Assembly: GCF_020524485.1 (NCBI RefSeq)
Contig: NZ_JAIVLF010000001.1
Span: forward strand, 248,001-312,000
DNA length: 64,000 nt
Source: Novosphingobium profundi
GTDB taxonomy: Bacteria; Pseudomonadota; Alphaproteobacteria; Sphingomonadales; Sphingomonadaceae
Reading direction: 5' to 3'
Under the pieces are notes generated by a model that was given only the letters and a program-made list of their open reading frames with translations, was not told where the DNA came from and made no database searches. The position numbers were made by a program, and so were the translations under genes. Shown one piece after another: positions 32,565-41,551 of this stretch; position 1 is the stretch's first letter; the number at the start of each line of letters is the position of its first letter.

Positions 32565-32897
32565 TCAGCCACAGGATGTGAGTTCGGCAACGAGTGGCTG
32601 ACAAAGCTCGGGGTGGCCCTGGCAACAGTCGGTCGCAAGGAACAGCATGAGGCCCTTGAGCGCGGTGATATCGGCGCGCTGGATGTTCTGGCGCCCCCGC
32701 TTCGCGCTGCGCACGAGCCCGGCCTTTGCCATGACCGCAAGGTGCGAGGAGAAAGTGCTCTGGCTCAGCCCCGAGGCTTCGACCAGCGCGCCGGTGGCCA
32801 GGCCTTCGGGCTCGTGGCGCAGCAGCAGGCGAAAGGCCTCGAGGCGCGTGGGGTGGCTGAGCGCCGAGAGTATGGCGAGGGCGGCATCGGAATCCAT
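32565..32897 (-). CDS. arsR: ArsR-family arsenite-responsive repressor
   Basis: This 110-residue winged helix repressor has HTH segment [23 protein letters not shown]91 and C92 (in [10 protein letters not shown]), C99 and C109 make a C-terminal thiol cluster suited to As(III) binding, not the classical CVC pair in the DNA-recognition helix. The ATG abuts a perfect inverted repeat operator, and no ribosome site is visible, so the mRNA is probably leaderless. It represses itself and the acr3 gene downstream. Confidence 0.92.
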   Translation of the reverse strand: MDSDAALAILSALSHPTRLEAFRLLLRHEPEGLATGALVEASGLSQSTFSSHLAVMAKAGLVRSAKRGRQNIQRADITALKGLMLFLATDCCQGHPELCQPLVAELTSCG

Positions 32898-32932
32898 TCA
32901 TCGACTTTATTCGATGAGAGGGGCCGGGGCAA
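32898..32932 (-). promoter_or_regulatory. arsR operator and overlapping promoter
   Basis: TCATCGA-N6-TCGATGA (32898-32917) is a perfect inverted repeat touching the arsR start codon. On the minus strand TTGCCC (32932-32927), a 17-bp spacer and TAAAGT (32909-32904) form a promoter whose start point would fall at the ATG. The rest of the gap to 33030 holds no gene. Confidence 0.7.
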
Positions 32933-33031
32933 CCAGGGATGGGGCAATGATGCAAACGTCGCGATGCGCGTGCCCCTCTGCACGCGGCCAGTTGCGGGGA
33001 GGCGTGTGTCGGCCGAGGCCCGATACAAGAA

Positions 33032-33061
33032 GGCCCTTCCTGCAGGTGTACAGGAAGGGCC
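33032..33061 (-). terminator. Hairpin terminator after the TonB receptor gene
   Basis: A perfect 11-bp stem GGCCCTTCCTG / CAGGAAGGGCC has an 8-nt loop. Read leftward it is followed by TTCTTGT. Confidence 0.65.
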
Positions 33062-33132
33062 CAAGTCAGGGTGATTCCAGACGTGGGGATCGCGACCCGG
33101 AAGAGGTGGGCCGCGCTCCCCTGGCTGAAAGC

Positions 33133-35319
33133 TTAGAACTGGTAGTCGAGGCTCAGCGCGACGGTGCGCGGCTGGGCGGGAACTGCGCGGATGCCGAAGT
33201 CGGGACGGAACGGGTACTGCATGCCCACGAACGAACGCTCGTTGAAGAGGTTCTGGACCGAGAGGCGGGCGTTGAGATCGCCGATCTCGGCTCCGACATA
33301 AGCCCCGGCAAGGGTCAGCGAAGGGAAGGGGTAGTAGGCGCCCCGGCTCTCGAAGAAGTTGTCGTAGGGGCTCTTGTAGGAGATGTTCGCACCTGCCAGC
33401 GCGGTGAACCCATCGAGCGGTTTGCGGTAGTCGGCGGCAAGCGACCACTGCCAGTCCGAGGAAAGCGGGAGGCGGTCGCCCGCCATGCCACCCGACTGGG
33501 GCACATCCTCGTCCAGCGAGGCGTCCTGATAGTTCACGGTGCCCGAGAGGCGCAGTTCGTTGGTCAGGCTGATCCCGGTGCTGAACTCGACGCCGTCACT
33601 CGTCGCTGAACCACCGTTGTCGACGAAGATGCAGGTGTTGTCGCCCTGCTGCTGGCTGACGTTGAGCTGCATGCCCTTCCACTTGATGTGGTAGGCGGTG
33701 AGCTCGAAGTTGACCTTGTTGCCGAAGATCAGGCCCTTGAGGCCCGCTTCGTAGTTGTCGGTACGGTCAGGATCGCTCGCGGCGGGAATGTCGCACGAAC
33801 TGGTCGGGCTGTTGAAGGCGCCGGGACGGTAGCCGGTGGCGAAGCGGCCGAAGGCCATGAGGTCGGGGTTGAAGTGGTAGCGTGCATTGACGCTCCAGAT
33901 GCCCACGTCGACATTGCCGGTATCGGCCGGGTTGGTGCCGCCACCGCTCAGGCCCGAGGACGTGGCTGCACCGGTCTGCTTGTAGTTGGTATAGCGCCCG
34001 CCAAGGCTGACGTCGAAGGCCTGGGAGAACTTGTAGGTGAGGTTCGCGAAGGCCGCCATTTCCCGGTAGCGGTAGCGCGAGCGACCCGAGTTGATGTTGA
34101 TGTCGTCGCGCAGCTGGCCATCGGCGGTGTAGGCGTCGTTGGCGGTGTCCTCGCCAGCGCGCTCGTTGGTGTAGTAGGCGCCTACGGTGTATTCGAGCGG
34201 TCCGGTGTCATCGGAGACAAGGCGCGCCTCGCTGGTGAACTTGCGCAAGGTGCCGTCGAGCGCGAAGAGCACGAAGCCATCCGGGTTGTAGAGCTGCGCG
34301 TCCGAGCCCCAGGTCATGTCCTGATTGAGCAGGGTGTCGAGCTTGGCCCAGCCCGCCGAGAGGGTCAGCGTGGCGAAGTCGAACTCGTAGTCCGCGCCCA
34401 GCGTCATGTTGGTCGTTTCCTGCGAGATCGTCGTCGGGAAATCGGAATAGGTGTCTTGCGGACCGTAGACGAAGTCGAGGTCCTGCGAGACCAGCACGGT
34501 CGCGACGTCGTCGGCGGTGCCCTTCTGGTAGAGGACGCCGGCCTGGATCGAGAGGCGGTCGGTGGCCTGGAGCAGCGCGGCGAGGCGCCCGCCGTAGCTT
34601 TCCGAGCTGTTGGCGTTGGCCTCACCCGTGCCCACGTTGTCGATGTAGCCCGGGGTGTTCGAGTAGAACGCGCTGCCGCGCACGGCGAGCACGCCCTCGA
34701 TGACCGGCACGTTGAAGGCGCCGCGCGGCGAGACGTTGAGACCACCTCCGCCGTGGGTGTAACCAAGGTTCGTGCCGACACGGCCCTCGAAATAGTCGAG
34801 ATCGGGCTTCTTGAGCGTGTACTTGATCAGGCCGCCCATCGAGTTGGCACCGTAAAGCGTGCCCTGCGGACCGCGCAGGATCTCGAGCGCTTCCAGGTCA
34901 TAGGGCTGGATGTCGAGGGTGAAGAGGTTGCCGCGGCCCGCAGCCGTGGAGGAGCCAACCGGAAGGTCGTTGATGTAGGTGGCGACGAGCGGCCCGGCGA
35001 AATCGTCGAGGAAGCTCCCGGCAAGGCCGCGCAGCTGGATGCTGTTCATGCCCGGCCCGCCGTAGTTCGAGATCGAGAGACCCGGAACCGAACCGACGAG
35101 GTCGGAGAGCTGGTCGACCTGGGCGGCTTCAAGCTTCTCGCCCCCGATCGAGGTGATCGAGGCGGGCACGTCGATCGAGCGTTCCGAACGCTTCTGTGCG
35201 GTCACCACGATGTCATTGCCGATGGTCGGGCCCGCGTCCTGGGCCTGTGCGGCCGGCGAGGCGGCGACGAAGGCGGCGCTCGTCAGGAGCATGGCGGTGA
35301 GTGTGAGAGAATGCTTCAT
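33133..35319 (-). CDS. TonB-dependent outer-membrane receptor
   Basis: This 728-residue receptor has a signal peptide MKHSLTLTAMLLTSAAFVAA processed near AQAQD. A TonB-box-like IVVTAQKRSE precedes the plug segment YDLEALEILRGPQGTLYGAN, and the barrel ends SLDYQF. The start at 35319 gives the proper signal peptide; the frame is open to 35415 but unsuitable. It is the last gene of the leftward phenolic-ester cluster but has its own 321-bp upstream region containing a LysR-like palindrome (35431-35447) and a terminator. The adjacent tannase suggests a polyphenol or hydroxycinnamate ester as cargo. Confidence 0.94.
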   Translation of the reverse strand: MKHSLTLTAMLLTSAAFVAASPAAQAQDAGPTIGNDIVVTAQKRSERSIDVPASITSIGGEKLEAAQVDQLSDLVGSVPGLSISNYGGPGMNSIQLRGLAGSFLDDFAGPLVATYINDLPVGSSTAAGRGNLFTLDIQPYDLEALEILRGPQGTLYGANSMGGLIKYTLKKPDLDYFEGRVGTNLGYTHGGGGLNVSPRGAFNVPVIEGVLAVRGSAFYSNTPGYIDNVGTGEANANSSESYGGRLAALLQATDRLSIQAGVLYQKGTADDVATVLVSQDLDFVYGPQDTYSDFPTTISQETTNMTLGADYEFDFATLTLSAGWAKLDTLLNQDMTWGSDAQLYNPDGFVLFALDGTLRKFTSEARLVSDDTGPLEYTVGAYYTNERAGEDTANDAYTADGQLRDDININSGRSRYRYREMAAFANLTYKFSQAFDVSLGGRYTNYKQTGAATSSGLSGGGTNPADTGNVDVGIWSVNARYHFNPDLMAFGRFATGYRPGAFNSPTSSCDIPAASDPDRTDNYEAGLKGLIFGNKVNFELTAYHIKWKGMQLNVSQQQGDNTCIFVDNGGSATSDGVEFSTGISLTNELRLSGTVNYQDASLDEDVPQSGGMAGDRLPLSSDWQWSLAADYRKPLDGFTALAGANISYKSPYDNFFESRGAYYPFPSLTLAGAYVGAEIGDLNARLSVQNLFNERSFVGMQYPFRPDFGIRAVPAQPRTVALSLDYQF

Positions 35320-35430
35320 GCGCGTTGTGACCCCCCTGGTCTTGGCATTGTTCTGTTCCCGCTCCCCGCGGGATGCCCGGACTATCACGTGCTTTGCACA
35401 GGCTAGGAACAGCATGGGAGAGACCGCAGC

Positions 35431-35447
35431 GTTGCCCTGAGCGCAAC
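35431..35447. promoter_or_regulatory. LysR-type operator, copy upstream of the TonB receptor
   Basis: GTTGC-N7-GCAAC, with an inner T-N11-A spacing. The reverse complement matches the palindrome at 42497-42513 in 15 of 17 positions. It lies about 110 bp upstream of the receptor start in the 35320-35640 gap, which otherwise holds only a terminator hairpin. Confidence 0.62.
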
Positions 35448-35573
35448 ACTGAAACGCGACCTGACCGAATAGCCGCAGTTTGTTTCAGGCCCGCGGCAGT
35501 TCCGGGTTGATTTCTGTCGTCGCGGCGAGGCGCGTTCGCGAATGAAACCCGAAGTTGCTTGGAAAACGGCGAA

Positions 35574-35603
35574 GGCCCGCGCCTGCCGAAGCAGGCGCGG
35601 GCC
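35574..35603 (-). terminator. Terminator after the tannase gene
   Basis: A perfect 13-bp stem GGCCCGCGCCTGC / GCAGGCGCGGGCC has a CGAA loop. A T-rich run lies on either side (GTTTT leftward, AGTTTT rightward). Confidence 0.7.
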
Positions 35604-35640
35604 ATAGTTTTGGTGGAACCTGAGGCCGGGGCGTGTGCGG

Positions 35641-37377
35641 TCAGGGGGCGTTGAGATAGCGCGGGGCGGGTGTGGGCACGGTGCCCCGCTGGCGGACGGT
35701 GCACTGGTAGCTCGTCGCCGAGCTGCGCTCCCCGCCGGTGTAGGCCGGGTAGGCCGGGTAGGCGCACAAGGGACGCTCGGCCGTGATCTGCGAGCCGGTC
35801 TTGGCGAGTTGCTGCGCAACCGGGCTGGGGGCCTTGTTGGTCTCGACCCAGTCGAGCAACTGCAAGAGGATGTCGTTGCGGCGCTGCGTGGGCACGCGCG
35901 ATCCTTGTCCGAAGTGGCCGAAGCCGGCCCCGCCTTCGCAATGGCCCATACCGGGCGCGACGTAGTAGCGGGCAAAGCCCTGGGTCGCGGCAAGGTCGGA
36001 CCCGTTGGCGGCGACGAGACGCTCGTAGTAGTGCAGCGTGTCAGGATAGGGAATGTGCGGGTCGGCCGAGCCGGTATAGAGGACGAGCTTGCCGCCCCGG
36101 TTGCGGAACTCGGAAAGATCCGCGCTGTTCGAGTTGAGGTAGGACGCGCTGTTGGCATCGACGGCATCGAGATCGCGGTCGAAATCGAAGGTCCGGTAGT
36201 CGTACCCGTTCCCGAAGGTCCAGTTCCACGTATAGGTGTCGATGTTCTGCCAGAACGGCTGGCCATGGGCGAGCACGCCCGACCAGTCGACGCCGAAGGG
36301 GACGCCCGCAAAGATCCGCTCGCCCGTGCGTGGGTTGATCGGCCCCTGGTAGAGCTGGCCCAGCGCATCGAACTGCGCGTGGGTCAGGCAGGTGTCGGCA
36401 TCGCTGCCTTGCGGGCAGATCGGCAAGGTGGTGATGTCGAAGTCGCACTGGCGCGGGTCGGTCAGGAAGTCGTCGCCGGCAAGGCCGCCATCGCGCCCCG
36501 CGCAGGACTCCAGGACCTTGTCGTGGACCATGGCGAGCTTGGTCTGGGTCAGCCCGCCGCGGATCGCCTGCTGCACGTGGAAGTTCCAGAGGAAATAGGC
36601 GTGGAGGTGGGTGCGATTGTTGGCCGGTGCTCCCGCCAGAATGCCGTCGTAGTCGGCCGGATAGCGCTGCGCGAGGGCGAGCGCTTCCTGTCCTCCGGTC
36701 GAGCAGCCTTCGAACAGCGACGTCTTCGGGGCCTTCCCGTAAAGTGTGCCGATCAGCGTCTTGGCCGCGCGCGTCATCTGGTGGTCGGCGCGGTGGCCGA
36801 GGTCGACCGCGCTTTCGGGGCGCGCGGTGGCGGGAAAGATTGTCGCCTTGTCCGAGACAGGCGAAGTGCCAAGGTCGCTGTTGGCGACGGCGAAGCCCCG
36901 GTGCAGGCCTGCGGCCATACCGAAGTAGGAAATCGCGCCGCCCGGCCCTCCGTTGCCGGTACCCAGGAAACGCGCGTTCCAGGTCTCGGGCGATGGGAGC
37001 CAGACCTCGACGTGGATCTGCGAGCCGCTGACCGGCGCCATGCGCACACGAACGCGGCAGAACGGAGGCAGCGGCGTTTCGGCATGGGGTGGCAGGGCCT
37101 GGCCGCCATTTCGTCCCAGGAAGGCGGCGGCGGGGGTGTCGCGGATGGGATCGGCAGACAGGACCTCGCCTCCCGCCAGCGAGGTTGCCGTCAGGTCCCG
37201 GCAGTCCTGGGCAAAGGCGGACGAGGCAAGCGGCTGTGTCCCTTGGGGCAGGCTGGCGAAGACCGGCATGGTCGTGACCGGCTCCTCCTCGCGGGCGCTG
37301 CCGGGGGACAGCAGCGCCAGGGCGCAGAGGGAAGCCCCTGCAAGCGACAGGGCGAAGACAGGCGTGCGGGACTTCAT
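35641..37377 (-). CDS. Secreted tannase/feruloyl esterase family hydrolase
   Basis: This 578-residue protein has a signal peptide (ALSLAGASLCALALLSPGSA). The alpha/beta-hydrolase nucleophile is in FEGCSTGGQEAL, with an acid residue in SADPHIPYPDT and histidine in VAPGMGHCEGG, which together form the family triad. A cysteine pair next to the Ser and His (GCSTGG, GHCEGG) matches the CS-D-HC disulfide motif of tannases. It releases gallate, ferulate or related acids from esters, in the periplasm or outside. AAGGGG precedes the start. It lies 38 bp downstream of the M20 hydrolase gene in the same operon. Confidence 0.9.
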   Translation of the reverse strand: MKSRTPVFALSLAGASLCALALLSPGSAREEEPVTTMPVFASLPQGTQPLASSAFAQDCRDLTATSLAGGEVLSADPIRDTPAAAFLGRNGGQALPPHAETPLPPFCRVRVRMAPVSGSQIHVEVWLPSPETWNARFLGTGNGGPGGAISYFGMAAGLHRGFAVANSDLGTSPVSDKATIFPATARPESAVDLGHRADHQMTRAAKTLIGTLYGKAPKTSLFEGCSTGGQEALALAQRYPADYDGILAGAPANNRTHLHAYFLWNFHVQQAIRGGLTQTKLAMVHDKVLESCAGRDGGLAGDDFLTDPRQCDFDITTLPICPQGSDADTCLTHAQFDALGQLYQGPINPRTGERIFAGVPFGVDWSGVLAHGQPFWQNIDTYTWNWTFGNGYDYRTFDFDRDLDAVDANSASYLNSNSADLSEFRNRGGKLVLYTGSADPHIPYPDTLHYYERLVAANGSDLAATQGFARYYVAPGMGHCEGGAGFGHFGQGSRVPTQRRNDILLQLLDWVETNKAPSPVAQQLAKTGSQITAERPLCAYPAYPAYTGGERSSATSYQCTVRQRGTVPTPAPRYLNAP

Positions 37378-37415
37378 GGATTACCCCTTGCGGCAGGCGG
37401 GACAGGTTGCGGCGG

Positions 37416-38579
37416 TCAGGCGCCCAGTTCGCGGCGTACCAGCGTGACCCAGAACGCGGCGCCGGTCGTGAGCACGTCGTCGGCAAAGTCATAGGCCGGG
37501 TTGTGCAGCGGGGCGGCATCCTCGCCGATGCCGAGCCAGGCGTAGGCGCCGGGACAGGCTTCGAGGAGGAAGGAGAAGTCTTCCGAGGCCATCGAGGGGC
37601 GGAAGCTGCGCGCGACCTTCTCGGCCCCGAGCAGGGCCTGTGCCGCGTCCGCAGCGATACCTGCTTCGGCCTCGGCATTGATCGTGGCGGGGTAGCCGGC
37701 GTTGAGCTCGAAAGAGGCGCTGCAGCCGGTCATCGCCTCGAGGCCTGCACAGATCTCACGCACGCGCGCATGCGTCGCACGGCGCACCTCGCCGGAATAG
37801 CAGCGGATCGTGCCGCGCAGTTCGAGGCTTTCGGGAATGACGTTGTCGGCCTCGCCCGCGTGGCACTGGGTCACCGTCAGGACGAGGCTGTCGGCCGGGT
37901 CGGTGGTGCGGCTGGCGATGGTCTGGAGGGCAAGGACGAGCTGGGCCCCCGCGACCACCGGGTCCTTGGCGAGGTGGGGCATGGCGGCGTGCGCGCCCTT
38001 GCCGGTGACGGCGATGCGGAAGGTGTCGAGCGAGCCCATCATCGGCCCGGGCTGGACCGCGATGTGCCCCTTCTCGAGGCCCGGCCAGTTGTGCATCGCG
38101 TAGACGCTCTGGCAGGGGAAGCGGTCGAGCAGGCCATCCTCGATCATCGCGCGCGCGCCGCCTCCGCACTCCTCGGCGGGCTGGAAGATGAAGTGGACGG
38201 TGCCGCGAATGTCGGGATCGGCGGCAAGCACCCGCGCTGCGCCAAGCAGCATCGCGGTGTGGCCGTCATGCCCGCAGGCATGCATGACACCGGGCGTGCA
38301 GGAGGCATGCTCACGCCCCTCGACGTGCTCGTGGATGGGGAGCGCGTCCATGTCCGCGCGCAGGCCGATCGTCGGGCCCTCGCCGCGCGAGAGGGTGGCG
38401 ACAAGCCCGGTGCCCGCGATGCCGGTGGTAACGACGAGGCCGATGTCTTCGAGAACTTCGGCCACGAGCGCGCTGGTGCGGTGCTCCTCGTAGGCGAGTT
38501 CGGGTTCGCGGTGGATACGGCGGCGCAGGGCCAGCATTTCGGCGCCTGCGAGACGTTCGACTTGGGCGATGAGGTCCAT
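37416..38579 (-). CDS. M20-family amidohydrolase (hippurate hydrolase/AbgB-like)
   Basis: This 387-residue cytoplasmic metallo-amidohydrolase has metal-binding MHACGHDGHTAMLLGAA, IFQPAEECGGGARAMI and LRADMDALPI, plus a lid domain with GKGAHAAMPHLAKDPV. Members cleave N-acyl or N-aroyl amino acids, such as hippurate, p-aminobenzoyl-glutamate or indole-acetyl amino acid conjugates. Next to a DUF3100 membrane protein and a tannase, an aroyl- or hydroxycinnamoyl-amino acid substrate is likely (inference). Auxin-amino acid conjugates are worth considering given the iac genes upstream. Confidence 0.88.
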   Translation of the reverse strand: MDLIAQVERLAGAEMLALRRRIHREPELAYEEHRTSALVAEVLEDIGLVVTTGIAGTGLVATLSRGEGPTIGLRADMDALPIHEHVEGREHASCTPGVMHACGHDGHTAMLLGAARVLAADPDIRGTVHFIFQPAEECGGGARAMIEDGLLDRFPCQSVYAMHNWPGLEKGHIAVQPGPMMGSLDTFRIAVTGKGAHAAMPHLAKDPVVAGAQLVLALQTIASRTTDPADSLVLTVTQCHAGEADNVIPESLELRGTIRCYSGEVRRATHARVREICAGLEAMTGCSASFELNAGYPATINAEAEAGIAADAAQALLGAEKVARSFRPSMASEDFSFLLEACPGAYAWLGIGEDAAPLHNPAYDFADDVLTTGAAFWVTLVRRELGA

Positions 38580-38609
38580 GGCAGCGTGGGCCCTTGTGTC
38601 AGACGGGTT

Positions 38610-40004
38610 TCAGAGAGGACGGTGTTCGAAGAACTGGGCGATGATCGTGGCCCCCAGGAACGTGCCCGCATTGGCGCAGAGCGAGACGAGTACGATACGC
38701 CATCCCAGGCGCCGGAAGGCGGGAATGTCCTTGGCGAGCGACAGTCCCGCAAAGGCGAGGATCGGCGTGGAGAGCGCCATGAAATTGAGGCGCTCGGTCA
38801 GGGAGGCAATCGTCGCCGACCAGGGCATGGCCGGGTAGGTCGCTAGAATGCCGAAGAGCGAACACCACAGCACCACCGGCAAGCGCACCGGCAGGAGGCG
38901 GGCAATGAGCGTTGCGAGCGCGGCAACACCCACGGTTGCGAGCGCGGCGAGTGCGGTCAGGCCATCGAAGCTACCCTCGTAGTTGAGCGCATTGGCCAGG
39001 ATCGCCATGAGGGCGCAGCCCGCCCAGCAGGCGACAATGCCCCAGGGGCCGATGTCTTTGCCTTCCTCGAAGTCGGGCGCTTCGAGGTCCTCGTCCTCGC
39101 TCGCCACATCCGGCTCGAGCGCGCGGTGCGCCTTGCGGCCCCGGCCCAGCAGGGGCTCCAGCACCCGGTAGGCGAAGATCGTGGCGGGCAGCGAGATGAA
39201 AAGGGTGAAGTAGGTCCCCACGGTCGTGGTGATGATGTTGCTGGCGGCGGCGAAGGCGGCGATGTCGCGCGCGACTTCCGGCGGGTGCTGGGCCGCGACG
39301 GCGCCCGCAGCCGCCGCCATCATGCTGCCCGAGCCCACTCCGGCGCCCATGGCAAGGGCAATCGGGTCGAACACGTCGAGAGCGGTCAGCACCGAGGCCA
39401 GTACCGCGATGAAGACCGCCCCGAACACCGTCCCTGTCAGATACTCGGCCAGGACCCCGCGCCCTTCCGGGGAATGCATGCCGAAACGCTCGGCGATGAT
39501 CGCGAGGCTGGGCTCACGCCCGACCGAGAAGGTCGCGCCAATGGCCTCGCGCTTGATGCCGAGCAGCAGGGCGACGGGGAGGCCGAAGACCATGGTGCCG
39601 AGGAAGTGCCCGAATTCCTGGAATATCAGGCCGGTGCCGGACTCGATCACGCGTGGCACCGAGGTGCCCACCATCAGGCTGAGCTTGGCGACGAACAGCA
39701 TGAGCGCGAACTGCAACAGGTGCGAAGCGCGGGCCTGCAATGCGTGAGGCAGGCCAAGGGCGGCGGGCAGGCGCGGGGATAGCGCGCCCCAGCCCGCGCC
39801 CAGAAGGAGGGCCCAGAGCAGGGGCAGGAGGACGACGGCACCGACCGGCAAGGGTATCGAGACCGGCCCCAGGACCTCGGCGACGAGGACCAGGGCGATC
39901 ATGCCAAGCAGCAGCTTGGCCATGGCAGCGGGCGCGCGGGCGCTGCGGCCCGCTCCTGCGGCCTGTTCCCGCGCCGTTGCGCGTGCGGTCGATGCCCCCG
40001 TCAT
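38610..40004 (-). CDS. DUF3100-family membrane protein, probable transporter
   Basis: This 464-residue protein has about ten to eleven hydrophobic helices and a charged cytoplasmic loop near residues 295-320 (EPDVASEDEDLEAPDFEEGKD). The glycine-rich MGAGVGSGSMMAAAAGAVAA and FLGTMVFGLPVALLLGIKREA segments are typical of DUF3100. The family is uncharacterised but commonly adjoins M20 peptidases, as here, which suggests uptake of the hydrolase substrate. The start lies 3 bp after the ALDH stop; an internal start at about residue 28 is possible. Confidence 0.78.
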   Translation of the reverse strand: MTGASTARATAREQAAGAGRSARAPAAMAKLLLGMIALVLVAEVLGPVSIPLPVGAVVLLPLLWALLLGAGWGALSPRLPAALGLPHALQARASHLLQFALMLFVAKLSLMVGTSVPRVIESGTGLIFQEFGHFLGTMVFGLPVALLLGIKREAIGATFSVGREPSLAIIAERFGMHSPEGRGVLAEYLTGTVFGAVFIAVLASVLTALDVFDPIALAMGAGVGSGSMMAAAAGAVAAQHPPEVARDIAAFAAASNIITTTVGTYFTLFISLPATIFAYRVLEPLLGRGRKAHRALEPDVASEDEDLEAPDFEEGKDIGPWGIVACWAGCALMAILANALNYEGSFDGLTALAALATVGVAALATLIARLLPVRLPVVLWCSLFGILATYPAMPWSATIASLTERLNFMALSTPILAFAGLSLAKDIPAFRRLGWRIVLVSLCANAGTFLGATIIAQFFEHRPL

Positions 40005-40007
40005 CGC

Positions 40008-41546
40008 TTAGCTGCCCAGGCCGGGTGCGTAGCCGAAGGCGGTGGTGGGCACGCGGGCGGTCTCGACCCAGACGCTCTTCATCTGGGTGTATTCGCGCAG
40101 GACGTCGATCCCGCTCGATCGCCCGTACCCGCTCTCGCCGTAGCCGCCGAAGGGCGAGGCGACGTTGATCGTCTTGTACGAGTTGATCCAGAAGGTGCCC
40201 GCGTTGACTTGTGCTGCGACCCGGTGCGCGCGGCCCACGTCCGCAGTCCAGACCGCGCCGGCCAGACCGAAGCGGCTGTCGTTGGCGATCGCGATGGCCT
40301 CGTCCTCGTCGTCGAAGGGAATGGCCGCGACGACCGGACCGAAGACCTCTTCCTGCGCGACCTTCATCGCGTTGGTGGCGTTGGCGATGACGGTGGGAGG
40401 AACGAAGAAGCCCTCCTCGGGAACCGGCGCCTTCGGTCCGCCCAGGCGCGCGCCGCTGTTCAGAGCGTCCTCGATCATGCCGGTGACGTGTTCGTACTGG
40501 CGGCGGTTGTTGATCGGGCCGACCTCGGTGTCGTCGGCAAGGGGATCGCCGACGCGGATCTGCGCGGCGCCCTTGCCGACCAGTTCGACGAACTCGTCGT
40601 GGATCGAGCGATGGACGAGGAGGCGTGAGCCGGCGACACAGCTTTGCCCGGCGCCCGCGAAGATCGCGGCCTGTGCGCCCAGCGCGGCGGCACGAAGATC
40701 GGCGTCGGGAAAGACGATGTTGGCCGACTTGCCGCCCAGTTCTAGGACCGAGGGCTTGAGCAGTTCACCGGCGGCTGCCGCAATGCGCCGACCGACCATG
40801 GGCGAGCCGACGAAGACGACCTTCTTGACTTCGGGTGCGGCGAGCGCGGCCTGGCCGGTGGTGTGTCCAAAACCGACGAGAACATTGAGCACGCCCTTGG
40901 GCAGTCCCGCCTCTTCGGCGATCTTCGCGAGCGCGAGCGAGGTGAAGGGAGTGCGTTCGGAAGGCTTGAGCACGACCGCATTGCCCATCGAGATGGCTGG
41001 GGCCACCTGCCATCCGCCCGTGAACAGCGGTGCGTTCCAGGGGGTGATCTGGAGGATCACGCCGAAGGGCTGACGCAGCGTGTAGTTGAGGTGGGTGGAG
41101 GGGACGGGGATCGTCTCGCCGTGCAGCTTGTCGGCCCATCCGGAATAGTACTCGAACATCTCGGCGACCTTGAGCGCCTCGCCGCGGCAATCGCGCAGCG
41201 GCTTGCCCGCGACCAGCATCTCGATGGTGGCCAGCTTCTCGATGTTCGCGCGCACGCCCGCGGCAATCGCCTGCATCACGCGGCCGCGGCCGGCGGCGGG
41301 CATCGCGGCCCAGGCGGCCATGCCTTCGGCAGCGGCCTTCGCCGCGGCGCGCGCCACGTTCTCACCCGCATCGCGCACGGCGATGAGCGGCGTGCCATCG
41401 ACCGGGTTCTCGATGGTGAAGCTCTCGCCCTCGCCGGACAGCGCGGCGCCGCCGACGTGCGAGTGCCCCGCCTCGCCCTCGTTCCAGAAGGCGGCGAGGG
41501 CCTCGGCCAGTGCGGCCTTGCGATCGGTCAAAGTCATCTGTTCCAT
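40008..41546 (-). CDS. NAD(P)-dependent aldehyde dehydrogenase
   Basis: This 512-residue enzyme has catalytic cysteine in AGAGQSCVAGSR, base glutamate in LELGGKSAN and cofactor motifs ITPWNAPL and VFVGSPMVGRRIA. The C-terminal NSYKTINVASPFGGYGESGYGR is in the betaine/aromatic aldehyde dehydrogenase style. The start at 41546 has GAGG close upstream, inside the end of the previous gene; 41537 is an alternative. It lies 5 bp downstream of the HIBADH-like gene. The probable role is to oxidise an aldehyde (semialdehyde or aromatic) made in the same pathway. Confidence 0.88.
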   Translation of the reverse strand: MEQMTLTDRKAALAEALAAFWNEGEAGHSHVGGAALSGEGESFTIENPVDGTPLIAVRDAGENVARAAAKAAAEGMAAWAAMPAAGRGRVMQAIAAGVRANIEKLATIEMLVAGKPLRDCRGEALKVAEMFEYYSGWADKLHGETIPVPSTHLNYTLRQPFGVILQITPWNAPLFTGGWQVAPAISMGNAVVLKPSERTPFTSLALAKIAEEAGLPKGVLNVLVGFGHTTGQAALAAPEVKKVVFVGSPMVGRRIAAAAGELLKPSVLELGGKSANIVFPDADLRAAALGAQAAIFAGAGQSCVAGSRLLVHRSIHDEFVELVGKGAAQIRVGDPLADDTEVGPINNRRQYEHVTGMIEDALNSGARLGGPKAPVPEEGFFVPPTVIANATNAMKVAQEEVFGPVVAAIPFDDEDEAIAIANDSRFGLAGAVWTADVGRAHRVAAQVNAGTFWINSYKTINVASPFGGYGESGYGRSSGIDVLREYTQMKSVWVETARVPTTAFGYAPGLGS

Positions 41547-41551
41547 TCGCC

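Noticed and set aside
35465..35476. CCGAATAGCCGC, identical to the core of the 7262-7282 element
   Set aside because: Only the right half matches (about 14 of 21), and the orientation relative to the gene is reversed; 12-base matches are expected by chance in a window this size.
35743..35763. Tandem TAGGCCGGG repeat
   Set aside because: It is a two-copy in-frame repeat encoding YPAYPAY near the end of the tannase; no sign of a regulatory or mobile repeat.
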